A stretch of DNA of 64,000 nt from an uncultured Paracoccaceae bacterium. GTDB taxonomy: Bacteria > Pseudomonadota > Alphaproteobacteria > Rhodobacterales > Rhodobacteraceae. Below, piece after piece: positions 45,494-54,105 of the stretch. Both the position numbers and the translations under genes were made by a program. The notes under the pieces were generated by a model. That model was not told where the DNA came from. It did not search any database and saw nothing but the letters and a program-made list of their open reading frames with translations. The DNA lies in NCBI GenBank assembly GCA_947495295.1, contig CANLYJ010000002.1, positions 62,001 through 126,000 on the forward strand. The letters are read 5' to 3'. Within the stretch, counting starts at the first letter, position 1. Each line of letters opens with the position of its first letter.

Positions 45494-47728
45494 CTAGAAT
45501 AGCGCGATATCAGTCGCCAGCGTGTTGAAATCGGTGACCCCGTTGATCTGCAGGATATTGCCATCGCCCAGATCGATGGTCACTTCCGTGCCGTTGATCT
45601 GACCATAGACTGTCAGCACATCCTGCGCCGAGGTCAGCCCGGTCCACAGTGATGCGTCCAGTTCGATGTCATCCACCCCCTGTTCGTAATCGGCGATAAG
45701 GTCAGTGCCGCCGTTGAAGATGAAACTGTCCGCGCCTGCGTCACCGAACAGGATGTCATCACCGGCCCCGCCTGCCAACCGGTCATCATCGTCGCCCCCA
45801 TGCAGCACATCCTGCCCGCTGCCCCCTTTCAGGTGATCGTTCCCAGCACCGCCCATGATCAGGTCGCCGCCGGTTTCCCCATCCATGTTATCATTGCCCG
45901 CCCGCCCAAGCAGGATATCGTCGCCGCCACCTGCGCGTACAATGTCATTGCCCGCGCCTGCGCTGATGATATCGATCCCGTCCCCGCCATTGACCGCGTC
46001 ATTGCCCATTGTGCCGCTGATGACGGTATCGCCGCCGGTGGTTTGTGCCGCTGCCGCGTTACCCTTTCCTGCCAGCGCATCGCGCAGCGTGCCAAAGCTG
46101 TGGCCGCTGATCACTGCGATACCGTCTGCCAGACTGCCGACAGTTCCGGCATCGTCACCCGGAGGGGGTGTCGGGTTGGGATCGGGCGGCGGCGTCGCTG
46201 GCCCCGGATAACCCGGTTCGATCACCGTTGAAATCCGTGTACCTGCCCCGATCACATCGTCATTATCCAAAAGCCGATAGTCGATAAAGTTGCCATCCGC
46301 GCTGCGCACGATCAGCAATTCATCGCCATAGGCCACATCCATCCCGTAGGATTGGATCGAAAAGGTCAGTTGGCTGACATCGCGCAAAAGCGGCCAAAGC
46401 GACAGGTCCAGCTTATCCTCGCCCAGCGTGAAATCGGTGATTGTGTCTGTCAGCCCGTCGCGCGACAGGATGAATGTGTCGGTCCCTGCGCCCCCGGTCA
46501 TCGTGTCGCTGCCATCACCATCACGCAGGATGTCATCGCCAGTGCCCGCACTGATCTGATCATTGCCATTGTGCCCTTGCAGGATGTCGTTGCCCGCCGT
46601 CCCCACCAGCAGCCCGCCACCAATCGCTGCCGTATGCGTCACGCCGGGCAGGCCCGCGTCATAGCGCAGCTGGGTCACCCCGATTTCACTGCTGCTGGCG
46701 ACATAGATATCAAGCCCGTTGCCGCGCCCCTGCACGGCCAGCGCGCTTACATTGTCGAAGCTCATGTCATTGCTGTCTTCGATATGCGCGCGGGCCAGAA
46801 GATGCCCGCCTTCAAGCAGCGCAAAGACAGACACCCCGTCATCTGCCCCGCCTGCGATCACATAGGTCTGGCCCTGATGGGTCACGACATCAAGCGATGT
46901 GATCCCCCCGAAACGGGTGGTCAGGCTGTCCAGCACATGATCGCGCATGGTCAGGCTGCCATCCAACCCTACCTCCATCACGCTAAGCGTGCTGCTGCCC
47001 GCCGCACCCAGGATCGCGTAGGTGATCCCCCCAACCACGGCTATTTCCATGGCGCTGGGCGCGCTGATCCAGAGCCCGTCATCGGGGTTGATGTGGTCAG
47101 TGGCCACGGTGGACCCATCCGCGCCGACCGCCCAGCTTGTCACCCCGTTTTGCAGCGGGTTGGCGGTGAACAGATAGTCTTGCCCGTCAATCCGCGCCGC
47201 CGCTGTTGTCGCGACCTGGTCGGCATAGCCGGTCGCCCCGTCATGGATCACCTGCTGTCCGGTGAATGTGCCGCCTGCGTCAAAGGAAAGCTGTCCGATC
47301 CCCGCAATCCCGGCGATGCCGCCATAGATGATCTGGGTCCCGTCATCAAAACTGATTTGTGTCCCGTGCTGAAAACCAGCAAAGCTGGCAGGCAGTGTCG
47401 TCAGCGCGCTGGCTGCCGCAAATGTGCCGTCGCTGTTCAGGCCGCGCGTTTGCAAATCCCCACCCGTCCCGCCGCCGGTCAGCAGGCCGCTATCCGCCCC
47501 GAAGGTCACGGTGCCGATTGTGGCGGTTCCACCCGGTTGGTTGCCGCCGTCAGAAGACGTGCTGTCGATCGTTGCCAGATTGGCCGGCCCGATCTGCCAG
47601 CTTTGCAGCACCCCGTCATACCGTGTTGTGCTGATCAGGAACCCGTCCACAATCGCCAGATCAGTGATCCGCGAATGGTCCAGTTCAGCGTCGTCAGAGA
47701 CGTGATCGACGAACAAAAGCGTTGACAT
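45494..47728 (-). CDS. RTX calcium-binding protein with beta-propeller-like N-terminal half
   Basis: 744 residues. The first about 370 residues show repeated strand-turn patterns with Gly/Asp pairs, resembling a lactonase-type beta-propeller; no catalytic set is obvious. Two clusters of GGxGxDxxx-type repeats follow (about residues 395-430 and 585-700), separated by a proline-rich linker (GYPGPATPPPDPNPTPPPGDD). Such repeats bind calcium outside the cell after type I secretion; the C-terminal end has the expected hydrophobic/acidic pattern. No type I exporter is adjacent. The ATG at 47728 follows GGGGGACC. Confidence 0.87.
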   Translation of the reverse strand: MSTLLFVDHVSDDAELDHSRITDLAIVDGFLISTTRYDGVLQSWQIGPANLATIDSTSSDGGNQPGGTATIGTVTFGADSGLLTGGGTGGDLQTRGLNSDGTFAAASALTTLPASFAGFQHGTQISFDDGTQIIYGGIAGIAGIGQLSFDAGGTFTGQQVIHDGATGYADQVATTAAARIDGQDYLFTANPLQNGVTSWAVGADGSTVATDHINPDDGLWISAPSAMEIAVVGGITYAILGAAGSSTLSVMEVGLDGSLTMRDHVLDSLTTRFGGITSLDVVTHQGQTYVIAGGADDGVSVFALLEGGHLLARAHIEDSNDMSFDNVSALAVQGRGNGLDIYVASSSEIGVTQLRYDAGLPGVTHTAAIGGGLLVGTAGNDILQGHNGNDQISAGTGDDILRDGDGSDTMTGGAGTDTFILSRDGLTDTITDFTLGEDKLDLSLWPLLRDVSQLTFSIQSYGMDVAYGDELLIVRSADGNFIDYRLLDNDDVIGAGTRISTVIEPGYPGPATPPPDPNPTPPPGDDAGTVGSLADGIAVISGHSFGTLRDALAGKGNAAAAQTTGGDTVISGTMGNDAVNGGDGIDIISAGAGNDIVRAGGGDDILLGRAGNDNMDGETGGDLIMGGAGNDHLKGGSGQDVLHGGDDDDRLAGGAGDDILFGDAGADSFIFNGGTDLIADYEQGVDDIELDASLWTGLTSAQDVLTVYGQINGTEVTIDLGDGNILQINGVTDFNTLATDIALF

Positions 47729-47925
47729 GATGGTCCCCCAAGACCGGTTGCCGCCGGGCGGCACGGCAATAAAGCCAGCCTTGGCCCGAATGCGCAGTTT
47801 GCCGGTTCTTGGTTTAGATTTGGTGCAGCGCTATGCCGCATTTTATTCAACTTGGCCGGGTTTGCCGTTGAAGCCCGTCCGAGGGCCGCGCTAAGGTCGC
47901 CCCGATCCGATGGTAGGAGTTTGAT

Positions 47926-49317
47926 ATGTCACCGAAATTTGGCACAAGCGGCTTGCGTGGGCTGGTGACTGACCTGACCGCTGACTGCGTTGCGGATCAT
48001 GTCGGGGCGTTCATTGCATCCTGCGATATGGGATCTGGCCTTTATGTCGGCCATGATTTGCGCGCCTCATCCCCCGATATTGCCGATATGGTCACCGATG
48101 CCGCCTGCGCGCGTGGCGTCGCGGTCACCCATTGCGGCCCGGTGCCGACCCCCGCCCTGGCCCTGGCGGCGATGCAGGCGGGTGCGGGGGCTGTGATGAT
48201 CACCGGCAGCCATATCCCGGCGGATCGCAATGGTTTGAAGTTTTATACCCCCGAAGGTGAGATCACGAAGGATCATGAGGCAGCGATTGTGGCCGCACTT
48301 GGTGCCCCGACGCCTGACGCACCTCCCGCTGATATGATCCGCGCTGACGGTGTCGCGCAGGCCTATATGGATCGCTATATCACCGGATTTGCGGATGCCC
48401 TGCGGGGGATGCGCATCGGGCTTTATGCCCATAGTGCGGTTGGGCGCGACTTGATGGATTTCCTGCTGACCCGGCTTGGCGCGCAGGTCATCATGTTGGG
48501 CCGGTCGGATGAATTTATACCGGTTGATACCGAAGCCGTATCCGCCCCGATCCGTGCGCAGCTAAAATCATGGGCGGCAGAGCACGGCGTCGATGCCATT
48601 ATTTCGACCGATGCCGATGGGGATCGTCCCTTGGTCGCGGATGAAACGGGCGCCATCGTTGTAGGTGATGTGCTGGGGCAGATCACTGCAGGATTGCTGA
48701 ATGCAGCCACCATTGTGACGCCGATTTCGTCCAATACAGGGGTTGATCAGGGCGGCCAGTTTGAAAAGGTCGTCCGCACCCGTATTGGATCGCCCTATGT
48801 GATTGCGGGCATGGCGGCCCACCCACACCGGGTCGTGGGTTATGAGGCGAATGGTGGTTTCCTGCTGGGCTTTGATGCCGCAGGCCCGACCGGCCCGTTG
48901 CCGCAATTGCTGACCCGTGATGCGGTGCTGCCCATTCTTGCCTGCCTTGCCGCCGCCCGCGAGACCAGCGTGAGCGCGCTGGTGGCCCGTCAACCGGCCC
49001 GGTTCACCGCAGCTGACCGTTTGCAAGAGGTGCCCACCGATCAATCCGCGGCCTTTGTGGCCGGTTTGCGCGAGGATGCGGATCAGCGCGCGGCGTTTCT
49101 GGCCCCGTTTGGCGCTGCAGAGCAGGCGATCAACATTGATGATGGGCTACGCATGACCCTTGCGAATGGCCGCATCATCCACCTACGCCCATCCGGCAAT
49201 GCACCCGAGCTGCGCTGTTACGTTGAGGCGGAAACCGCTTCCGCAGCGGACGAGATGCTATCACAAGGGTTAGCGCAGTTGCGCGGCGTCTTCATGTCGA
49301 ACGTCAGGCATGTTTGA
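47926..49317 (+). CDS. manB: Phosphomannomutase / phosphoglucomutase
   Basis: 463 residues. The alpha-D-phosphohexomutase set is complete: phosphoserine loop ITGSHIPADRNG near residue 89, metal loop DADGDRP near residue 227, sugar loop YEANGGF near residue 306 and phosphate loop RPSGNAPELR near residue 425. It interconverts mannose-6-phosphate and mannose-1-phosphate, feeding ManC (30532). The SHIP variant in place of SHNP is seen in other alphaproteobacterial members. No neighbour in the same operon. Confidence 0.9.
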   Translation: MSPKFGTSGLRGLVTDLTADCVADHVGAFIASCDMGSGLYVGHDLRASSPDIADMVTDAACARGVAVTHCGPVPTPALALAAMQAGAGAVMITGSHIPADRNGLKFYTPEGEITKDHEAAIVAALGAPTPDAPPADMIRADGVAQAYMDRYITGFADALRGMRIGLYAHSAVGRDLMDFLLTRLGAQVIMLGRSDEFIPVDTEAVSAPIRAQLKSWAAEHGVDAIISTDADGDRPLVADETGAIVVGDVLGQITAGLLNAATIVTPISSNTGVDQGGQFEKVVRTRIGSPYVIAGMAAHPHRVVGYEANGGFLLGFDAAGPTGPLPQLLTRDAVLPILACLAAARETSVSALVARQPARFTAADRLQEVPTDQSAAFVAGLREDADQRAAFLAPFGAAEQAINIDDGLRMTLANGRIIHLRPSGNAPELRCYVEAETASAADEMLSQGLAQLRGVFMSNVRHV

Positions 49318-49519
49318 CGCGGCGCACCGGGTTTTCCACATCGGGCTGTGTCTTGGCGTTGCGCAATACTGATCCAAACATCTAGCATTTCTGAACCAGA
49401 CCGGACCTTAGGCGCGAACGGGGTCAGCGGTGACGCGGACAAAGTGTGAGTTCGCTGCGATTGCACCAATGGCCGCATTCGGATCAGCTTGACAGTATTA
49501 TCTTTGTTCACATTTTGCA

Positions 49520-50011
49520 TCACAGTGCCGAGCAATCCCTGAGATATTGTCTGTTTCCAATACCTATCTGACCCCAGATCGGTATCTGTTCGCCGTTCAG
49601 ATCGTATTGGGTATCAGGATCCCAAAGCGTGACGATCTGATTCATGAAGACATGTTCGTGCTGATCGAAATTTACTGCCGCCTCACCTTCGTCCTTTTGA
49701 AATAACTCGAAAACGCGATCTGCATTCGTTTCAAAAAGACTGATGCCCTGAAACGTCAACCGAAGCGCTTGGTGGGGGGCAACGCCAATGAAAGAGGCTT
49801 CACCGTTTGGTTGAAACTCGACCATGATGGCATTTTCGAGGAAATAGAGATGTCCATGCGCAGTCGAACTGACACTTAACCCACAGGTTTTCATTGCCGA
49901 ACTGATTTCGTCGCGTGTCATACTCAGTTTAAGCGATCCAACACCGACATGGGGTGTCATTTCAAGTTCAAGAATTGACGGTTTTCCCAAAAGGCGTGAT
50001 AGTAATTTCAT
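49520..50011 (-). CDS. Hypothetical protein of unknown function
   Basis: 163 residues from the ATG at 50011. The opening (LGKPSILELEMTPHVGVGSLKLSMTRDEI) has the GxGxLKLSMTRDE pattern that recurs in several small conserved hypothetical families; no catalytic motif was identified. It has visibly lower GC than its surroundings. Divergent from the next orphan gene with only 62 bp between them. An immunity-like role is possible but not supported by any toxin gene next to it. Confidence 0.65.
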   Translation of the reverse strand: MKLLSRLLGKPSILELEMTPHVGVGSLKLSMTRDEISSAMKTCGLSVSSTAHGHLYFLENAIMVEFQPNGEASFIGVAPHQALRLTFQGISLFETNADRVFELFQKDEGEAAVNFDQHEHVFMNQIVTLWDPDTQYDLNGEQIPIWGQIGIGNRQYLRDCSAL

Positions 50012-50073
50012 AGGTATTCTCGTGTTTGGAACGGGCAACCTAACATATTGTAATCCAAACGGATATCCATGCA

Positions 50074-50571
50074 ATGTTCAAGAAACTATTTGGATCAAAT
50101 CGGAAAGAGTGGCTGTCAGCCGAGGCCATTTCAAATGCATTGTGTTCCCAAAATATTGATCGGCTGATGGGCGTAGATCAACTGTATAATGTGTCGCCCG
50201 ACAATACCTACTGCATCCTTGTTCGTAATCATGCAGCGTGGTTGGATCCGTCTTTTGATGACCAGCGTTGGCGAGATGGGAACACCCCACCAGACGCCGG
50301 ACAATCCGGGCGCACCATGCTAAACGTGTTTAAGGTGAACCGTTCTTGCGACGGCGGCTATTGGTATAAGCTCTTTGTACCGAAAGCCGTGCAGATCACT
50401 GGGATAGCCAATGATGAAGGTTCTTCCACGCGATTCACGATCACGACCAACTCGGGAACCCACAGCATCTTATTTGCGAAACTGGATGGGTTTATGCGGC
50501 TGGCGATCACTGGGAATGCACAGACAGAAGAGAATATTCATGATCGATTTACACAGTTTGTGAACCTGTAA
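50074..50571 (+). CDS. Hypothetical protein of unknown function
   Basis: 165 residues, soluble, not recognised. It begins with a basic stretch (MFKKLFGSNRKEW) and has few features besides a moderately conserved WDPSFDD-like region (AAWLDPSFDDQRW). Lower GC than the surroundings suggests recent acquisition. It is transcribed away from the other orphan gene; the two may be a functional pair. Confidence 0.6.
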   Translation: MFKKLFGSNRKEWLSAEAISNALCSQNIDRLMGVDQLYNVSPDNTYCILVRNHAAWLDPSFDDQRWRDGNTPPDAGQSGRTMLNVFKVNRSCDGGYWYKLFVPKAVQITGIANDEGSSTRFTITTNSGTHSILFAKLDGFMRLAITGNAQTEENIHDRFTQFVNL

Positions 50572-50795
50572 GATTTTAGTTTGGAACAGGTATGTCGAAT
50601 GCAACGAATGCCGGATTAGAAGCCCTAGGAAAGTCTACCGTGAAGCGCACTCTCGACATTAGTGGAGTACGCAGCATCGGTTGCTCTGGGCTCGTTTGAG
50701 ACCTTCGCCGCATTTGGTGTGAACGTCCATTTCTCCGTCTTAGGCTAGGTACCTCCCATGAAAGTCGAGCCGTGTGACGTTAAACACGTCGGGGG
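50572..50795. other. Non-coding gap between orphan gene and RTX protease
   Basis: About 224 bp with no credible ORF, repeat or terminator. Possible remnants of lost genes cannot be excluded. Confidence 0.4.
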
Positions 50796-52859
50796 TTAAA
50801 GGATGAAATCGGCACTGCTGAGCCCGGTTGCATCAGAGAGCAGGATTTCGAGGTCAGCGATGCCATCGCCATTGCGGTCGGCCTGCACGATTGTGTCGGT
50901 GCCGTCTGTTTCCAGCCGCAGCTGACCAGCGCCGGAAAACGCATCTGTGCCGATAAAGGCGAAACCCTGATCGCCGCTTGCATCCCTGTCTGCGTCGATC
51001 AATTGCAGATCGATCAGGTCCTGCCCGGTTTCGAAATCCGTCACCTCATCGCGCTGGGCGCTGCTGCTGTCTGACAGGAAGCTGAACACAAATGTATCTG
51101 CGCCCAACCCACCGGTCAGCCTGTCGGCATCCCAGCCGCCTTCGATCCGGTCATCGCCTGTGCCACCATCGATTGTGTCGGCCCCGCGCCCACCGGACAA
51201 TGTATCATTGCCCCCACCGCCACTGATCACATCATGGCCGGTGCCGCCGGTGATTGTATCAATGCCACTGCCACCGGTCAGCGTATCTTGCCCGCTATTG
51301 CCGCGCAGCGTGTTTGTGCCGCTGTCGACCCTGATGTCATCAGCGCCGGAATTGCCGGTCAGATCGTCATCGCCTGCTCCGCCAGACATGTCGTCATTAT
51401 CAGCCCCGCCATGTGCCGTATCATTGCCGTCGCCACCGCTGATCGTGTCATCCCCGGCATCCCCGGTCATGATGTCATCATCGGCCCCGCCGTCCAGCGT
51501 ATCATTGCCTGCCCCGCCGAAAAGCATGTCCTGACCTGCACCACCTTGCAGCGTATTGCCCGCCTCATTGCCGACCAGTTTATCTGCACCGGCCCCGCCG
51601 ATTGCGTTTTCAATGACGACCCCGTTGGCGATCGTATAGCCGCCGCTTACCCCTGCGGCGGAGGATACAAAACCGCCACCCCCGATTTCATAGGTCAGCG
51701 TGGCGTCACGCAGATCAATCGTACTGTCCAGGTTGCCGGAATAACGGATCGTGTCACTGCCGCCGGTGTCCCAGATCGCCTTCCACGCTGTGATCCCGGA
51801 TTCGGGCAGTTCGTAGACATTATCACCGGATGCATATGACCGGTTGGCCCCATAGATTGCTTGCAGGGCTGCGATATCCAGCGCCATTGGCCCGGCCTCG
51901 TTCCCGCGCAGATAGCTGGATGATGGGGTGGTCTGATACCCTCCATTATAGGACATGGTGGTATAGATGCCCTGATTCAGGCCGCTGACCCCGTAATCGC
52001 GAAAGGCGGTATGCACCCCGCTGAACGGGTTGCCGGCATCATGTGGGTGTTCCAGGCCAAGCCCATGCAGGAATTCATGGACCAATGTGGCATAGGCCAA
52101 TCCGCCTTCTTCCAGCCCACCGCCCGGCGCGTCATCCCAACCAAAACCGTTGCCGTTAAACACACCGACGCTGGCCCGGGTCCCCGACGGCATGTAAAAA
52201 TAGCCAAGCAGGCCGTTATTGTTCAGCTCATTGGTGTCGAGCACCAGTTGGAAATCGGCATTGGGGTTGCTGGTGACCGCAAAGCGCAGGTCAGTCACCG
52301 CCGCAATGGAATCGAGTGCTGCGATGGCCCGGGCTTTTTCATAAGTGTTCCAACCCTCTGACACGATATCATCCTGCCCGGTATTGGTGCTGCGCCCGAA
52401 CGCCGCCCGGTCACCCGCATCCACGAAATGCACCGAGATCACGCTATCGCTGCGCTGTGTCCCACTATCAAGCGATGCGACAGGGTTGCCGGCCGGTGCC
52501 GCGACCGCCTTGGCTTGCAGGGAATAGTCGCCGCTGAACCGGTCCCGGGACCCAGCCGCCTCGACATAGTAGGTGCTGGCACTGTTGCCGCCAAAGGTGA
52601 TTGCGGCGTCCTTATTGGCGTTGGACGCCGACAATTCGTCATCCCCGGTGATCATGGCCCCATCGGCATCATAGACCCGCAAGTAGGAATCGCTGATCCC
52701 GTCGGAGCCGACCCCGCGCTGGGTGACCTGCACCCATTCGCCTGCGGCCAGATCCATGCGGACCCAGTCCCTGTCACCGGCAAAGTCGATCTGTCCGGTG
52801 ATGGTTTGTCCGATGTTCAATTCAACGGATGTAGTGGTATTTTCTGGTGTATCCGACAT
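50796..52859 (-). CDS. Serralysin-like metalloprotease with RTX repeats
   Basis: 687 residues. Residues 12-117 look like a pre-peptidase-type beta domain. The M10 zinc motif HEFLHGLGLEHPHD is at about 261-274, and the Met-turn TTMSYNGGY follows. The C-terminal half has many GGAGNDTLDGG-type calcium-binding repeats (from about residue 440) and an acidic C-terminus (SADFIL), both signs of type I secretion. It should degrade proteins outside the cell. ATG at 52859 after GGGGG; no secretion genes or inhibitor are nearby. Confidence 0.93.
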   Translation of the reverse strand: MSDTPENTTTSVELNIGQTITGQIDFAGDRDWVRMDLAAGEWVQVTQRGVGSDGISDSYLRVYDADGAMITGDDELSASNANKDAAITFGGNSASTYYVEAAGSRDRFSGDYSLQAKAVAAPAGNPVASLDSGTQRSDSVISVHFVDAGDRAAFGRSTNTGQDDIVSEGWNTYEKARAIAALDSIAAVTDLRFAVTSNPNADFQLVLDTNELNNNGLLGYFYMPSGTRASVGVFNGNGFGWDDAPGGGLEEGGLAYATLVHEFLHGLGLEHPHDAGNPFSGVHTAFRDYGVSGLNQGIYTTMSYNGGYQTTPSSSYLRGNEAGPMALDIAALQAIYGANRSYASGDNVYELPESGITAWKAIWDTGGSDTIRYSGNLDSTIDLRDATLTYEIGGGGFVSSAAGVSGGYTIANGVVIENAIGGAGADKLVGNEAGNTLQGGAGQDMLFGGAGNDTLDGGADDDIMTGDAGDDTISGGDGNDTAHGGADNDDMSGGAGDDDLTGNSGADDIRVDSGTNTLRGNSGQDTLTGGSGIDTITGGTGHDVISGGGGNDTLSGGRGADTIDGGTGDDRIEGGWDADRLTGGLGADTFVFSFLSDSSSAQRDEVTDFETGQDLIDLQLIDADRDASGDQGFAFIGTDAFSGAGQLRLETDGTDTIVQADRNGDGIADLEILLSDATGLSSADFIL

Positions 52860-53110
52860 GCTGCGACCCCCATCGTGCATTTTACGTTGGCCGGAGAGAT
52901 GGCTTCAGATTGTGGCGGAGGTGTGCCCGAATTGCTCGGAACCCGGGGCATGATGCGCGGCTTTGAACTGATTAAATCACTGTTTTGCTTTGTGTTTTAG
53001 AAACCAGCCTTAATCGTTCATGAATTTTGGTACGGTGGTCGAACACATCGTTCATGACCCTGACCTGATACTGCGCGCGATTTCATTCATCGCGGAAGGT
53101 GCCCTTTTCC

Positions 53111-53875
53111 ATGCCAGATCAGACCCCAAACCTGTCCTTGCCCTTTATCATGCCAGCGCAGGCACAAAAGCACGTCACTCATAACGAAGCGATCGAGCTG
53201 TTGGACATGATTGTTCAACTGACGCTGGAAAGCACCGGAGCCACCACACCACCCGGCAGTCCGACTGAAGGTCAGGCCTGGGCGCTGGGTGGGGGCGCGA
53301 CAGGCGACTGGGCCGGGCAGGATGGCATGATCGCCACATGGCGCGGCGGTGGCTGGCTGTTCGTGGCCCCGCGCGAAGGCTGGCAGGCTTGGGTGCTGGA
53401 CGTCGCCGCCATGCAGGTGCTGACCGGTGGTAGCTGGATCACCCAGGGGGATTTGCCGCCCTTGGAAAATTTGTCTGGGGTTGGCGTAAATGCGGTATCG
53501 GACGCTACCAATCGTCTGAGCGTGTCCAGCGATGCGACACTGCTGAATAATGATGGCGCAGGTCATCAGCTAAAGATCAACAAGGCCAGCACTGCCGAAA
53601 CCGCGTCACTTCTTTACCAGTCCGGGTTTGATGGTCGCGCCGAAATGGGTCTGGCTGGCGAAGACAATTTCAGCATCAAGGTCTCGGCGGATGGGTCATC
53701 ATGGACCACAGCACTGTCGATTGATGCGGCAACAGGTCATGCCCAATTCGCCGAAGTAGTGGCATTAACGCCGGGGGCCGCACCTGCCAGCCCGGCTGCG
53801 GGTGATATCTATTTCGACGCCAGCAGCAGCAAGTTGCGCTGCTTTGACGGCACCATCTGGAACGATTTGTTCTAG
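53111..53875 (+). CDS. DUF2793 domain protein
   Basis: 254 residues. The N-terminus (NLSLPFIMPAQAQKHVTHNEAIELLD) and the PPxSPxEGQAWALGGGATGDWAGQDGMIATWRGGGWLFV region match DUF2793, a domain of phage-tail or gene-transfer-agent-like proteins in Rhodobacteraceae. The C-terminal part carries ALTPGAAPASPAAGDIYFDASSSKLRCFDG, typical of tail-fibre-type endings. Function unknown. The ATG at 53111 is chosen; GGAAGG lies about 11 bp upstream. It is a lone gene here with no phage neighbours. Confidence 0.82.
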   Translation: MPDQTPNLSLPFIMPAQAQKHVTHNEAIELLDMIVQLTLESTGATTPPGSPTEGQAWALGGGATGDWAGQDGMIATWRGGGWLFVAPREGWQAWVLDVAAMQVLTGGSWITQGDLPPLENLSGVGVNAVSDATNRLSVSSDATLLNNDGAGHQLKINKASTAETASLLYQSGFDGRAEMGLAGEDNFSIKVSADGSSWTTALSIDAATGHAQFAEVVALTPGAAPASPAAGDIYFDASSSKLRCFDGTIWNDLF

Positions 53876-53913
53876 GGTTCTGCGCCTTCTGCATCTAAAC
53901 TTTGCTAGTCTAT

Positions 53914-53949
53914 CCCTGTCGGCAACCTTGGTTAGGTTTGCTGACAGGG
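53914..53949. terminator. Imperfect hairpin after the DUF2793 gene
   Basis: An inverted repeat with CCCTGTC / GACAGGG at the base and a longer nearly perfect stem (CCCTGTCGGCAACCT against AGGTTTGCTGACAGGG), loop TGGTT. There is no T run after it, so a terminator role is possible but uncertain. Confidence 0.5.
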
Positions 53950-54105
53950 CGGTATTGGGCGTCTACGCCTTGTGGCATTGACCATGTTTCCTTGGCCGTG
54001 TTGACAATCACCACGCAGCACCGATGCGGCGCAAAGATTATCCGGCGATATGCGCCGGTCATGGGTCTGCGCGCCATGGCGCCTGCCGCTAGCAGGTATT
54101 TCTAT

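Noticed and set aside
46352..47725. A 457-residue plus-strand ORF opposite the RTX propeller gene
   Set aside because: Shadow frame caused by the repetitive, GC-rich RTX coding sequence; translation has no domain pattern.
49318..49519. Possible gene remnant downstream of manB
   Set aside because: A short ORF (ending near 49535) exists on the minus strand but has no recognisable domain and is too fragmentary to call a pseudogene.
52545..52556. GGTCCCGGGACC palindrome in the serralysin gene as a third copy of the dispersed repeat
   Set aside because: It has no loop and no flanking match to the copies at 39551 and 60738; it is likely a chance palindrome in a GC-rich gene.
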